Positions 1 through 9,080 are shown, counted from the stretch's first letter. The stretch: 64,000 nt of DNA from a bacterium SCSIO 12741 (GCA_024398055.1 CP073749.1:1860594-1924593), one strand, 5' to 3'. Notes: generated by a model from the sequence alone, not told the origin. Made by a program: numbers and translations.

Positions 1-462
1 AAATTGGCCCTATTTATCGTAAACGAAAAATCCATTTACGAGCAGTACGAGGTTCCACAGGATCGTTCGGATGAAATGCTGGCTGAGCACGAAAAAGTGC
101 AGGTTTATCGAGTTCGCAGTGGCGATTATTTGGGTAAGATTGCCAACCAGCACGGATGTTCCGTACGCCAAATTAAAGATTGGAATGGCCTTCGATCGGA
201 TAATCTAAGAGTAGGGCAACGCTTAACGATTTATGCCCGAGTTCCTGCCAAGCCGACCCCGAAGCCAACGAAACAAAAAATCGAACAGAGATCTCAGGTA
301 CAAGGTAACCTGGTCTATTATGAAATTCAAAAGGGCGATACCCTATGGGATATTGCCAAGGCTCAAGGTATTTCCACCAGCGAGCTTAAAGCCATGAACC
401 AAAACCTGAATGCACGAAGCCTCAAGCCTGGGGATAAAATCGTCATTCGTAAAAACGGATAA
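1..462 (+). CDS. C-terminal end of MltD-like lytic transglycosylase with two LysM domains (5' truncated)
   Basis: The reading frame is open from the first base, so the gene starts outside the window. The visible 153 residues contain two LysM peptidoglycan-binding repeats, one around YRVRSGDYLGKIANQHGCSV and one around YYEIQKGDTLWDIAKAQGIS, joined by a Pro/Lys/Thr linker. A stretch reading LALFIVNEKSIYEQYEV before the first LysM resembles the linker of Bacteroidota MltD-type murein transglycosylases, which cut glycan strands at the cell wall. The catalytic domain is not visible, so the enzyme identity is inferred from the tail and from the DUF4837 neighbour. The stop overlaps the next start by one base. 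Confidence 0.75.
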   Translation, partial: KLALFIVNEKSIYEQYEVPQDRSDEMLAEHEKVQVYRVRSGDYLGKIANQHGCSVRQIKDWNGLRSDNLRVGQRLTIYARVPAKPTPKPTKQKIEQRSQVQGNLVYYEIQKGDTLWDIAKAQGISTSELKAMNQNLNARSLKPGDKIVIRKNG

Positions 463-1502
463 TGAAAAAAACTGCCTGGATACTTCTATCGACCTTCGCC
501 CTCTTTTTTCTAATCAGCTGTGAATCGGAAGAAGGGGAGTTCCTCCCTGGGTACTCAGGAGGTTTTGGAGAATTGGTGGTTGTTTTGGACAAGGCCATTT
601 GGGAAGGTCCAACAGGCGATAGTTTGTTTTCAGTGTTGGCCGGAGAGCAACATGGATTTCCACAACCGGAGTCCTATTTTAATGTAATCCAGGTATCTCC
701 GTCTAAGTTTCAAAGTGTTCTTCGAACTCACCGCAACATTATTCGAATTAATGCTGCTTCGGGAAATGCGGGAAAAGAACCACTGGTACTGGAGCGTAAC
801 AAATGGTCGAAGGGGCAATATGTACTCAATCTGAATGCGAAAAGCTATGATCACCTCCTTCAAGTTATTGGAGAACATGAGGAGGATATTCGTTCGGTTT
901 TTCAATCGGCTGAAATCAATCGCCATATTCAACGCAACAAGAAGTTTGGTGATCCAGAAATTAGCAAGGAGCTGGCTGCCGTTCAGCAGTACACCATGGA
1001 GGTGCACAAAGATGTATTCCTGGACAAGAATCAATCTGGTCTGGCTTGGGTAAGAGCGGAAAGGGAACGGACGTCTGGAGGATTCCAGCACCAAATTTCT
1101 CAGGGAATATTGTTGTTTTCCAAACCCTACATGAGCAAAAGCGATTTTTCCGATTCACTGGTGATTCAGACGGCCAATGAAATGATGGCTCAACACCTTG
1201 CTGGCCCCGATACAGGGCAATATATGCAGATTGATCAGCGCTACATTCCGGTAATCGGAGAAGAAGTAAACTTCCATGATCAATATGCTCGTGAGTTTCG
1301 AGGAATTTGGAAAATGGAAGGCAACTTTATGGGCGGGCCCTTGTACATCTTTACCTTTTTGGACGAACCCCGAGGAAGAATCATTTATGCGATTGGCTAT
1401 GTCTACGCTCCACAGTTCAAAAAGCGGGAATACTTAAGAGAGGTGGAGGCCATGATTCAATCTATTAAGCCGACTCCCGTGCCTCAAAAGGCTTCTTCTT
1501 AA
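462..1502 (+). CDS. DUF4837 family lipoprotein
   Basis: This 346-residue protein begins with a lipoprotein signal (hydrophobic stretch ending LISC at about residue 20), so it is probably anchored in an outer or inner membrane. The body (GELVVVLDKAIWEG, then GFPQPESYFNVIQV and HRNIIRI) fits DUF4837, a Bacteroidota family of unknown function that I recall being encoded beside LysM murein hydrolases, as here. The start ATG overlaps the preceding stop by one base (TAATG), implying co-translation. The 3' end overlaps the convergent recO gene by a few bases. No catalytic motif is visible. Confidence 0.8.
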   Translation: MKKTAWILLSTFALFFLISCESEEGEFLPGYSGGFGELVVVLDKAIWEGPTGDSLFSVLAGEQHGFPQPESYFNVIQVSPSKFQSVLRTHRNIIRINAASGNAGKEPLVLERNKWSKGQYVLNLNAKSYDHLLQVIGEHEEDIRSVFQSAEINRHIQRNKKFGDPEISKELAAVQQYTMEVHKDVFLDKNQSGLAWVRAERERTSGGFQHQISQGILLFSKPYMSKSDFSDSLVIQTANEMMAQHLAGPDTGQYMQIDQRYIPVIGEEVNFHDQYAREFRGIWKMEGNFMGGPLYIFTFLDEPRGRIIYAIGYVYAPQFKKREYLREVEAMIQSIKPTPVPQKASS

Positions 1503-2215
1503 CGAAACATCTCAGTTAGTACGTCCAGGCTTTTTATAGCCCCTAAGCCGTCCAGGTGAATGCGGTAGTAGAGCAACAAAGTTTCCAGTAGGTGCTGGCG
1601 ATCTTCACGATGCAAGTTTTCTTTACCAGTTTGGAACCCTTTTTCCAGCAGTACTCCTAAAAGAACCGAAACAAAAGGTTCCACATAATCCGTGTGGGAG
1701 GGTCGGAGGGTGGTAAACAGTCCTTCTCGGAGATCAAAGAAAGTTCTGGCAGAGGGCTCTCCTTGAGGATGAAAACCCAAAAAACGAGTAAGCTTTACTA
1801 AAAAGGCCAAGTGAAAGTTACTGGTGTCAGGATGGTGATCGAGCCACTCAATGGAGGTGTTTAAAAAGGTATACAGGGCATGATCCGCTTCACGTTCATT
1901 AAGGGTGCGGTAGAGCATTTCGGCGATGAAAAAGGCCTGGGCGCTCTTAGACAAGTCGTGTCTTAAACTTTGCCCCGGATGTAGGGCATGAACTTCCTTA
2001 ATTCGTTTCATTTCTGATTTGACCGTTGAGGAGAATTCAATCTCCAGCTCCGCCAGGGGATAGAGCAGGGCAGCTCTCGATCTCTTTTTGCCTTTTAGGC
2101 CTTGTATGAGAAAGGTGGTCATTCCATGATTTAGGGTGTATGCGCGTACCACAAAACCGGAATCCCCATAACGGGTTTTCCATAAAAAGATCCCTCTGTC
2201 CGTTGTAGCTGCCAT
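1499..2215 (-). CDS. recO: DNA repair protein RecO
   Basis: RecO loads RecA onto SSB-coated single-stranded DNA in the RecFOR recombination repair pathway. The N-terminal OB-fold region (RGIFLWKTRYGDSGFVVRAYT) and the helical C-terminal domain (LVKLTRFLGFHPQ, then LLLYYRIHLDGLGAIKSLDVL) are typical of Bacteroidota RecO. The open frame extends upstream to a TTG at 2251, but family members start just before the OB-fold strand, so I prefer the ATG at 2215, giving 238 residues. The usual zinc-binding cysteines are absent, as in many Bacteroidota homologues. Confidence 0.88.
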   Translation of the reverse strand: MAATTDRGIFLWKTRYGDSGFVVRAYTLNHGMTTFLIQGLKGKKRSRAALLYPLAELEIEFSSTVKSEMKRIKEVHALHPGQSLRHDLSKSAQAFFIAEMLYRTLNEREADHALYTFLNTSIEWLDHHPDTSNFHLAFLVKLTRFLGFHPQGEPSARTFFDLREGLFTTLRPSHTDYVEPFVSVLLGVLLEKGFQTGKENLHREDRQHLLETLLLYYRIHLDGLGAIKSLDVLTEMFR

Positions 2216-2274
2216 TCCCTCAATCGGTTTTTTGACGTGGTAAAAATTCAATAATTTTCTCTAATTATGCAGCT

Positions 2275-3870
2275 ATGAGGCCACTATTCAGCTTTTTTTT
2301 CGCAATTGTTATCGGTTGTTTTTCGTCCTTTGAACTCTCGGCTCAAAGCTTTGACGGTTTTTTATCGTTGGATGGCAAAAACGACTATGTGACGATGAAT
2401 GATACATTTTGGACCCAAACCGGATCTTTTACGCTGGAATTTGCATTTGAAACCTGTAACGAAGGTGCTGATTTAGATAGCGCAGGGCTTTTCCACTTTA
2501 GCTCAGGATTGGGTTTGGAATTGAGCGTACAGCATCAGTTTAACCTGGCTACTTTTAACCTGTTTACCGGCAATCAGGCTCAGTCTTTTAACTCTCCTGG
2601 CTTCCTGTATTCCAAATGGCAGCACCTGGCCTTGGTATATAATTTATCGGATACTTCGGTAACCTTGTTTTTGAATGGAACCTTTTTAGGGCAGTTGAAA
2701 GAGCGCTTGCCTAAATTGGATACGCTATTTATAGGTAAGAGTCCTAAGCACTTTTTTCCAGGAAGCATAGATGAGTATCGTTTTTCGGATGTGCCTCGTT
2801 ATGCTGGAAATTTCCCGGTTCCTCAAGCCCCGCACAACATTGATCAGCTTACCCGTTTCATTTTTCATTTGGACGATGGAATGACCGGTCCTGCTACCTC
2901 GTTTTGGGATGATTTGGGCATGACCTTCAAGCTCGTCGGTAAAAACGGAGCGCATGGCAACGGGCCCTATGCACTCACGTCTGATACCCTGGTGTGCGAT
3001 GGAGATTCTATCGAATTGAGTGCATCTGGTGGGACCCTTTTCCACTGGTCGCCGGCAGATGGTCTTTCGGATACCACCGGGAGTAAAGTTCGCAGTTTTG
3101 TAAATCAAAATCGCAGTTATCAGGTAGTGGTGAGCGATAGCAATTCGTGCCATTGGATGGATTCCGTTCATTTGACAAAACGATTAAACCCCGATCCGGA
3201 TTTAGGCCCGGATACGACGATTTGCGGTGGTGATAAGTTATTGCTTTACCCGGGCGACTTTTCCACTTACCTGTGGTCCAATGCCACTTTTGATAGCACC
3301 CTCAATGCAGGGGCAGGTACTACTTGGGTGAGGGTGACAGATAGTGCCGGTTGCCGCGGATCTGATACAATTATTATCCAGGAGCACACGCCTATTGATT
3401 TGAATATTGGCAATGACACGGTCGTGCCAGATGGACATACATTCTTTTTGGATGCCGGTCCTGGCTTTAAGACTTATAAATGGTCAACCGGAGAGTCTAC
3501 TCAGAAAATCCTGGTAACCCTTCAAATGGAATACCGCGTTACGGTAACCGATTCCAATGGTTGTTCCAAGAGTGATACTATCAATGTGATCTACACCGGC
3601 TTGGAAGAATTGAGCCGCGCTTTTGGTTTGAGTTATGGTCCTAATCCAGCTCAATCCATTTTTACGCTTCGGGCAGAGCAGCTTCCCGTTACCTCTCAAT
3701 TCACGTGGGTAAATGCCTGGGGGCAGCCTCTTTCCGTAAAGCCACAGGATGATAGCTTCCCTGTTCAGTGGGATCTAACCGAATGGCCAGCAGGGTTCTA
3801 TTACTTGAGAATGGAGTTGGATGATCACAACCCCGTGATGATTCCAGTTATTAAGACCGCAAATCCATAA
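2275..3870 (+). CDS. Secreted LamG-domain protein with T9SS sorting tail
   Basis: A 531-residue exported protein. An N-terminal signal peptide ends near LSAQ. Residues about 25-190 form a LamG/concanavalin-like jelly roll (FLSLDGKNDYVTM, then SFTLEFAFET and KWQHLALVYN), typical of carbohydrate or adhesion surfaces. Repeated Ig-like segments with the pattern DSxxCxxxDxVxL follow. The last ~80 residues (SYGPNPAQSIFTLRAEQ, then WPAGFYYLRME) are a type A T9SS sorting domain, so the protein is expected on the cell surface or in the medium. It overlaps the convergent SDR gene by 20 bases. The ligand is not predictable. Confidence 0.8.
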   Translation: MRPLFSFFFAIVIGCFSSFELSAQSFDGFLSLDGKNDYVTMNDTFWTQTGSFTLEFAFETCNEGADLDSAGLFHFSSGLGLELSVQHQFNLATFNLFTGNQAQSFNSPGFLYSKWQHLALVYNLSDTSVTLFLNGTFLGQLKERLPKLDTLFIGKSPKHFFPGSIDEYRFSDVPRYAGNFPVPQAPHNIDQLTRFIFHLDDGMTGPATSFWDDLGMTFKLVGKNGAHGNGPYALTSDTLVCDGDSIELSASGGTLFHWSPADGLSDTTGSKVRSFVNQNRSYQVVVSDSNSCHWMDSVHLTKRLNPDPDLGPDTTICGGDKLLLYPGDFSTYLWSNATFDSTLNAGAGTTWVRVTDSAGCRGSDTIIIQEHTPIDLNIGNDTVVPDGHTFFLDAGPGFKTYKWSTGESTQKILVTLQMEYRVTVTDSNGCSKSDTINVIYTGLEELSRAFGLSYGPNPAQSIFTLRAEQLPVTSQFTWVNAWGQPLSVKPQDDSFPVQWDLTEWPAGFYYLRMELDDHNPVMIPVIKTANP

Positions 3871-4573
3871 AGGACGTGTCGCCTTCTTCCGGAAGGTTTT
3901 CCATCAATTGAATTAACTCTAGAGCGGTTTGCTGAGTTGATTTTAGATGTCCACCTTCTTTCAATTCTACAAAGCGATCGATGGTGCTAAAATCTTCCTC
4001 GCTACTCGAACGAATTTGCTGTTGCATTTCCGTTTCGATAACTCCTGGGGCAACGGATAATATGCGTAGCCCTGATTCAGGATGGACTTTGTTTTCAGCC
4101 AGTATTACATCTCCAAACATGGTGAGCCCTGCTTTGCTCGAGCAGTATACCGACCAACCATCATAAGCAGATTGTGCAGCTCCAGAGCTAATATTTAAGA
4201 TCAACTTATCCGTTTCGCTCTTATCGCTGTACGTCTTCACGAAGTTGTTCATTAAGATAGTTGGAGCTATCAAATTGACATTATAGGCCCGGATTAGCTC
4301 ATCGTTGTTCATCTTTCCAACGGGCTTAATCTCACCCAAAGTTCCTGCATTATTAATCAGGCAAACCCGATCCGCTTTGAGGTGTTCTCCAAAGCGAAAA
4401 CGCATAACTTCTGAAAGATTGGACAGGTCGATGACCTTATGCGAATAATTGGCGTTGGACAGGGAGGCACTTCTCCCCAATCCAATAACCACATTTGTTT
4501 CTTCACGGAGCAATTCTTCGGCCAAAGCCTTTCCAATTCCCCGGGAAGTTCCGGTAATGTAATACAGATTCAT
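3851..4573 (-). CDS. Short-chain dehydrogenase/reductase, sepiapterin-reductase-like
   Basis: A 240-residue classical SDR using NAD(P)H. The TGTSRGIG cofactor loop is at the N-terminus, NNAG lies in strand 4, a catalytic Ser sits in LNISSGAA, and the YCSSK segment carries the Tyr-x-x-x-Lys pair. The split VNLIAPTILMNNF and APGVIETEMQ blocks resemble the sepiapterin reductase/benzil reductase subgroup, but the substrate cannot be fixed from sequence. It lies 9 bases downstream of the cystathionine gamma-synthase gene on the same strand, so the two probably share a transcript. Confidence 0.85.
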   Translation of the reverse strand: MNLYYITGTSRGIGKALAEELLREETNVVIGLGRSASLSNANYSHKVIDLSNLSEVMRFRFGEHLKADRVCLINNAGTLGEIKPVGKMNNDELIRAYNVNLIAPTILMNNFVKTYSDKSETDKLILNISSGAAQSAYDGWSVYCSSKAGLTMFGDVILAENKVHPESGLRILSVAPGVIETEMQQQIRSSSEEDFSTIDRFVELKEGGHLKSTQQTALELIQLMENLPEEGDTSFMDLRS

Positions 4574-4582
4574 AAACTGGAC

Positions 4583-5743
4583 TTACTGTTCTAACGCTTG
4601 TTTTAGATCAGCGATCAAATCATCTACATCTTCTACTCCAACGCTCAATCGAACCAGCGAATCCTTAACTCCTGTTTTTTCACGCTCCTCTTTTGGAATA
4701 GCCGCATGAGTCATGGATGCTGGATGTCCACAAAGTGATTCAACACCGCCTAACGATTCAGCTAAGGTAAAAATCCTAACGGAGGAAACAATCGTTTTTG
4801 CCTTTTCAAAGCTATCGTCCTTGGTAGTGAACGAAATCATTCCACCAAAATCGCGCATTTGTCTAGCGGCTACATCATGGTTTGGATGCTCTTCAAAACC
4901 AGGCCAGTACACCTTATCCACAGCTGGATGAGCCTTCAGGAATTCGGCAATGGCCTTTCCGTTTTCACAGTGGCGTTGCATTCTTAGGTGAAGGGTTTTG
5001 ATACCACGCAATACCAAGAACGAGTCCATAGGACCACAAACAGCTCCTGAGGAATTTTGAATGAAATAAAGCTCTTCAGCCAAAGCATCGTCATTTAATA
5101 CCAAAGCTCCCATTACCACATCGGAGTGTCCGCCCAAGTATTTGGTTACGGAGTGCATAACGATATCAGCACCCAGGGCAAGTGGGTTTTGCAGGTAAGG
5201 TGAGGCAAACGTGTTGTCTACAGCCAGCAAACATCCGTGACGGTGAGCAAACTCGGCAGCAGCTTCAATATCGATGATATTACACATAGGATTGGTTGGA
5301 GTTTCTACCCAAACCAACTTGGTGTTTTCGTTAACGAGGTGTTCCAGTTTGGAGAAATCGTCCATTCCTGTAAAGTGGAAACGGATGCCATATTTCTCAA
5401 ATATTTTGGTGAAGATCCGGTAAGATCCTCCGTAAAGGTCATTGGTTGAAATAACTTCATCACCTGGTTTAAGGGTTTTGATAACTGCGTCAATGGCAGC
5501 CAGCCCACTTCCAAAACAAAGACCATATTTTCCATTCTCGATACTGGCCAGGTTTTTTTCCAGGGCGTGACGAGTGGGGTTCAATGTTCTCGAATACTCA
5601 TATCCTTTATGCCCACCAGGTTCGGTTTGCACATAAGTTGAGGTTTGATAAATCGGAGTCATGATCGCTCCGGTTGCAGAATCAGGTTCAAGGCCTCCGT
5701 GAATGGCCCGTGTTCCGAATTTTGAAGTTTCTGTATTTGACAT
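4583..5743 (-). CDS. Cystathionine gamma-synthase/gamma-lyase family PLP enzyme
   Basis: A pyridoxal-phosphate enzyme of the Cys/Met metabolism family acting in transsulfuration (cystathionine synthesis or cleavage). Visible blocks are TRAIHGG at the N-terminus, PIYQTSTYVQ, YEYSRTLNPTR, GSGLAA and the PLP-lysine segment SVTKYLGGHSDVVMG; the C-terminus has SLGGVESL. Gamma-synthase and gamma-lyase activities cannot be separated by eye. The frame extends eight codons further upstream, but the ATG at 5743 (MSNTETSKFGT) fits family length and lies 22 bases after a TAACTTTG -7 element. Confidence 0.9.
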   Translation of the reverse strand: MSNTETSKFGTRAIHGGLEPDSATGAIMTPIYQTSTYVQTEPGGHKGYEYSRTLNPTRHALEKNLASIENGKYGLCFGSGLAAIDAVIKTLKPGDEVISTNDLYGGSYRIFTKIFEKYGIRFHFTGMDDFSKLEHLVNENTKLVWVETPTNPMCNIIDIEAAAEFAHRHGCLLAVDNTFASPYLQNPLALGADIVMHSVTKYLGGHSDVVMGALVLNDDALAEELYFIQNSSGAVCGPMDSFLVLRGIKTLHLRMQRHCENGKAIAEFLKAHPAVDKVYWPGFEEHPNHDVAARQMRDFGGMISFTTKDDSFEKAKTIVSSVRIFTLAESLGGVESLCGHPASMTHAAIPKEEREKTGVKDSLVRLSVGVEDVDDLIADLKQALEQ

Positions 5744-5764
5744 GCTCTGGATAAATAAAGGCCC

Positions 5765-5772
5765 CAAAGTTA
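5765..5772 (-). promoter_or_regulatory. -7 promoter element for the cystathionine synthase gene
   Basis: The minus strand reads TAACTTTG, a perfect match to the Bacteroidota primary sigma -7 consensus TAnnTTTG, 22 bases before the ATG at 5743. A divergent element for the plus-strand gene lies 20 bases away. The -33 element is not clear. Confidence 0.45.
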
Positions 5773-5792
5773 GCGTTTAATCGACATCTGTC

Positions 5793-5800
5793 TACCTTTG
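5793..5800 (+). promoter_or_regulatory. -7 promoter element abutting the start codon at 5805
   Basis: The plus strand reads TACCTTTG, a perfect TAnnTTTG, ending only four bases before the ATG of the DUF3298-like lipoprotein gene. If used, transcription would begin at or next to the start codon, giving a leaderless or nearly leaderless mRNA. Confidence 0.45.
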
Positions 5801-5804
5801 AGGA

Positions 5805-6599
5805 ATGATAAAGTCAATTTTGCTCAAATCCTTGCCCCTGGTCACTTTCGTGGCGCTTTTAGGAGGGTGTGATAGTGGTTCTGGTGGAAAAAAAATACCC
5901 CTCGGAGAATTCTATAAAATCGAAGCTTCCAATTTTGAAAAAAAGGTGGGAACGGGTTGCGATTCCACTGCGGGACTATGCCTTCAGGTGGACTTTAAAG
6001 GGGTGGAAATCAAAGCTCCAAAAGAGGACACGGTGGCTCAAATTATTCAGGATAGCATTCAGTCTCAATTTCTTCGATCTCCATTTGGAGGTGAACGTTT
6101 GGCCAGCCTAGATGTCTTAAATCAAGAAATGGAAAAAGCAAACCTGCAGTTCGAGGAAGATTTTCCGGAGATTCAGCAAGAGTGGTACGTGAATCGAGAT
6201 GTGGAAGTCTCTCATGAGAATGGGGAGTACATTAGTTTTCGTTTCGATGAATCCAGTTTCTTGGGAGGTGCGCACCCCAATACTTTTCGCATTTATACGA
6301 CTTATAGCAAAGAAGATGGCAGTCGAATGGTTTTGACCGAACTTCTTTCGGATGAAGAATTGAGTAAAATTAAAGTAGCAGCGGAGGCCGAACTTAGAAA
6401 ACAGACCAAAATTGCGGCAGATTCGAGTTTCGCTGAAGCTGGATTTTGGTTTCCGGATGACCAGTTTGTGCTAAACGACAATTTTGTGCTGAAGGAGGAT
6501 GGTATTTTATTCCATTTCAATGCTTATGAAATTGCTCCCTACGTGTATGGCGAGTTTGAGCTTTGGATTCCGAATGAGAAATTTCGTCCTGCTGCCTAG
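5805..6599 (+). CDS. DUF3298/RsiV-like lipoprotein
   Basis: A 264-residue lipoprotein: a hydrophobic signal is followed by GGCDSGSGG, with the lipobox Cys at about residue 22. The body contains LGGAHPN and the C-terminal YEIAPYVYGEFELWIP, which are hallmarks of the DUF4163/DUF3298 pair found in RsiV anti-sigma factors and PdaC deacetylases. No catalytic domain accompanies it, so it is probably an envelope-stress or ligand-binding periplasmic protein; the ligand is unknown. It is transcribed divergently from the cystathionine synthase gene. Confidence 0.75.
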   Translation: MIKSILLKSLPLVTFVALLGGCDSGSGGKKIPLGEFYKIEASNFEKKVGTGCDSTAGLCLQVDFKGVEIKAPKEDTVAQIIQDSIQSQFLRSPFGGERLASLDVLNQEMEKANLQFEEDFPEIQQEWYVNRDVEVSHENGEYISFRFDESSFLGGAHPNTFRIYTTYSKEDGSRMVLTELLSDEELSKIKVAAEAELRKQTKIAADSSFAEAGFWFPDDQFVLNDNFVLKEDGILFHFNAYEIAPYVYGEFELWIPNEKFRPAA

Positions 6600-6705
6600 C
6601 TGAGTTATCGGTTTCAGGCAACCGTGTAAAGAAATAATGATTCAACCGGCTTGGGCAGGGCAATAGTGATTAATTTTACCGCTTTTGATTACTAAAACAG
6701 CTGAT

Positions 6706-7272
6706 ATGCGCCTTTTTGCCTCCCTAATTGCTATTGCATTGATCGTTTCTTCCTGTAGCTCCGTTTCCGTTGCTGTAGACTATGACAAGACGATAGACTT
6801 TTCCGAGTACAAAACCTTTAATGTGAAATCGCCATCGGTTACTGAGCAAACCGTTGACCCAGAGCGAATCAATAAAAGAAACCTCGAAGCCATTAACCGG
6901 AATATCAAGGAAAATATGCTGGCGAAGGGATATACCGAAAGCACCAATCCAGACCTTTGGATTTCTTATTATGTAAAAGTAGATACCAAACAGGAGTTGC
7001 GAAGCACTTCCTACGGATACTACGGTGGTAACCCTTATTACTATGGACCTTATTACGGATACAACTATGGGTATACCGATGTTTCTACCATTGAATACAC
7101 AGAAGGAACTTTGATCATCGATATCGTAGATGCTAAGAAGAATTTATTGGTGTGGCAAGGAGTCGGAACTAAAACGATCAACGAAAACAAGATCGATCAC
7201 AGTGAAGATATTCGGAAAACGGTAGGACAGATTTTCTACAAGTACCGTTTCGCTCCGTTACCTGCAGAATAG
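6706..7272 (+). CDS. DUF4136 family lipoprotein
   Basis: A 188-residue lipoprotein starting MRLFASLIAIALIVSSCSS, with the lipidated Cys at about residue 17. The block VDYDKTIDFSEYKTFNV and the C-terminal region DAKKNLLVWQGVGTKTI match DUF4136, an envelope family of unknown function. A Tyr/Gly-rich insert (YGYYGGNPYYYGPYYGY) lies near the middle. The frame opens earlier at a TTG (6685), but only the ATG at 6706 places the signal peptide correctly. The two-state inverted repeat at 7287-7373 follows it. Confidence 0.8.
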   Translation: MRLFASLIAIALIVSSCSSVSVAVDYDKTIDFSEYKTFNVKSPSVTEQTVDPERINKRNLEAINRNIKENMLAKGYTESTNPDLWISYYVKVDTKQELRSTSYGYYGGNPYYYGPYYGYNYGYTDVSTIEYTEGTLIIDIVDAKKNLLVWQGVGTKTINENKIDHSEDIRKTVGQIFYKYRFAPLPAE

Positions 7273-7286
7273 CACACGTTTAAAAG

Positions 7287-7373
7287 AAAAAGGGCGAGAT
7301 TCACTCGCCACTTCGTAAACTGCTAACACCCAAAATCTGCTTATGAAATCAACTGCACGGTCTCGCCCTTTTT
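7287..7373. terminator. 13-bp perfect inverted repeat with an alternative inner hairpin
   Basis: AAAAAGGGCGAGA (7287-7299) is perfectly complementary to TCTCGCCCTTTTT (7361-7373), so the structure could terminate transcription from either side. The left arm can instead form a local hairpin, GGCGAG (7293-7298) with CTCGCC (7304-7309). The 61-base loop is unusually long for a simple terminator. It lies between the DUF4136 and DUF2147 genes. Confidence 0.5.
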
Positions 7374-7439
7374 CGTATGCTTGCATATAAATAACGTTTG
7401 GAAACCGAGAAATGTTATTTTTGAGAAAAGCATTTAACA

Positions 7440-7877
7440 ATGATTAGGAACTGTCTTTTAATTCTGTTAATCAACTTACTGGCCATCACTTCTTTTGCGC
7501 AAACCCCTGATGAGGTTTTAGGACGCTGGAAAACCATTGATGATGAGACCGGTAAGGAAAAATCTATCGTAGAACTGTACAAGGAAAATGGAAAGCTCTA
7601 CGGCAAGGTCGTTAAAATTCTCAACCCCGATAAGGTGGATGCCAAGTGCGATAAGTGCGAAGGAGAATTGAAGGATAAGCCCATTTTAGGGATGGTTATC
7701 GTCAACGATATGGAGTGGGACGATGACGAATGGGACGATGGAACCATCCTAGATCCCAACAAAGGCTCGGTATACGATTGCAAAATCTGGTTGGATGAGG
7801 ATGACAAAAACACCCTATATGTTCGGGGTTATATTGGATTCTTGTTTCGAACCCAAAACTGGATCCGCGTTAAATAA
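7440..7877 (+). CDS. DUF2147 family secreted protein
   Basis: A 145-residue protein with a signal peptide ending ITSFAQ. The body DEVLGRWKTIDDETGKEKS, then LYGKVVKIL and the C-terminal LYVRGYIGFLFRTQNWIRV, is a complete DUF2147 domain, a small beta-rich periplasmic family of unknown function. Central CDKCEG cysteines could form a disulfide. A second DUF2147 protein is encoded at 46027-46446 in the redox operon. Confidence 0.85.
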   Translation: MIRNCLLILLINLLAITSFAQTPDEVLGRWKTIDDETGKEKSIVELYKENGKLYGKVVKILNPDKVDAKCDKCEGELKDKPILGMVIVNDMEWDDDEWDDGTILDPNKGSVYDCKIWLDEDDKNTLYVRGYIGFLFRTQNWIRVK

Positions 7878-7880
7878 ACA

Positions 7881-9024
7881 TGCTGAGACATCTGTTTTCC
7901 CCAATTCTCTGGGGAATCGTAGCCAGTTTGCTGCTGGCCACCTCTTGTCAATTTCCTGAAAAAAGAAAACCTGACGGTCTAAGTCCCGATGACCTTGAAT
8001 TTGTATTGGCCCCGAAGAGGAGGAGTTGGTCAAAAAAATCGAGCGGGAAGTAGAACAACAAATACGTGCAGGTCGTTTCCATGGGGTTGTTCTCGTGGCT
8101 CAAAATGGTCATGTTTGGTACTCTAAAGCCGCAGGAAAAGCGCATCGCAGGAAGAAAGCTAAGATTGATGAATACTCAGTTTTTCAGTTGGCCTCTGTTT
8201 CCAAAATGTTTACTGCTACTGCCATCATGTTGCTTGAGCAAGACGGAAAGCTGAATTATGATGATACCGTGACTCAACATTTAATATCCTTTCCTTACGA
8301 AGGGGTCACGATTAGAAACCTACTCAATCACCGCTCGGGCCTGCCTCGATACATGGTGACTTCTGACCAGTATTGGCCGAGAGATACCATGATGAGCAAT
8401 CAGCAGATGCACAATTTAATGGTTGCTCATTGTCCGGATCCTTATTATCCACCCGATCACCGCTTCAATTACCAAAATAGTAACTATGCCTACTTGGGTC
8501 TATTGGTGGAAAAGATTTCGGGACAATCCTTACCTGATTTTTTAAGAGATCGCGTATTTGAACCCTTGGAAATGAACGACACGAAAGTGTATTCAGGCGC
8601 CGAGGATAGTGATATTCCAGCTGCCGTTTGGGGGCATATTCGGAGAGGTAGGCGGCCTATGGATCCTGGTGAGAACTATATCAATGGGGTATTTGGCGAC
8701 AAAGGAGTTTACTCCAATGTTTACGATTTGCTCAAATTTGATCAGGCGCTGTATGACACAGTACTATTGAAACCTACTACCATTCAAGAGGCTTTTAAGC
8801 CGGGTAGTCCCGAGATTAAAGAGGGAAGAGACAACTACGGTTTCGGCTGGAGAATCTCAGCCTTCGAAAAAGATGATTTGGTATACCACTATGGCTGGTG
8901 GAATGGATTTAAAACCTGCGTTATGAGGTTCCAAAACAAACGTTACACGATCATTGCCTTAACCAATACCGACCACTCTCTGACCCTGCCTAAACGAATC
9001 CGAGATATTCTCTACGAAAATTGA
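7881..9024 (+). CDS. Serine hydrolase (beta-lactamase/class C family), apparently frameshifted lipoprotein
   Basis: The catalytic body (8026-9024) shows SVSKMFTA (Ser-x-x-Lys nucleophile), YQNSNYAYLG (Tyr-x-Asn) and HYGWWNG near the C-terminus, as in penicillin-binding-like esterases and DD-peptidases. In its own frame the body begins only at a TTG. A good lipoprotein start sits upstream in another frame: ATG at 7881, MLRHLFSPILWG, then LLLATSCQFPEKRK. The two frames meet at a CCCC run (8010-8013); one extra C would give a continuous protein reading through APEEEELVKKIEREVE. This is either a sequencing error or a genuine inactivating frameshift. The substrate is unknown. Confidence 0.75.
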
Positions 9025-9043
9025 ATCTTGAAATGTCAATCTT

Positions 9044-9068
9044 GAATTCTGATACCATTTCAGAATTC
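9044..9068. terminator. Bidirectional hairpin between convergent genes
   Basis: GAATTCTGA (9044-9052) and TCAGAATTC (9060-9068) form a perfect 9-bp stem with a 7-base loop, between the ends of the serine hydrolase and RidA-like genes. It is AT-rich and lacks a strong U-tract, so terminator function is only likely. Confidence 0.45.
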
Positions 9069-9080
9069 AGCATTCAACCT

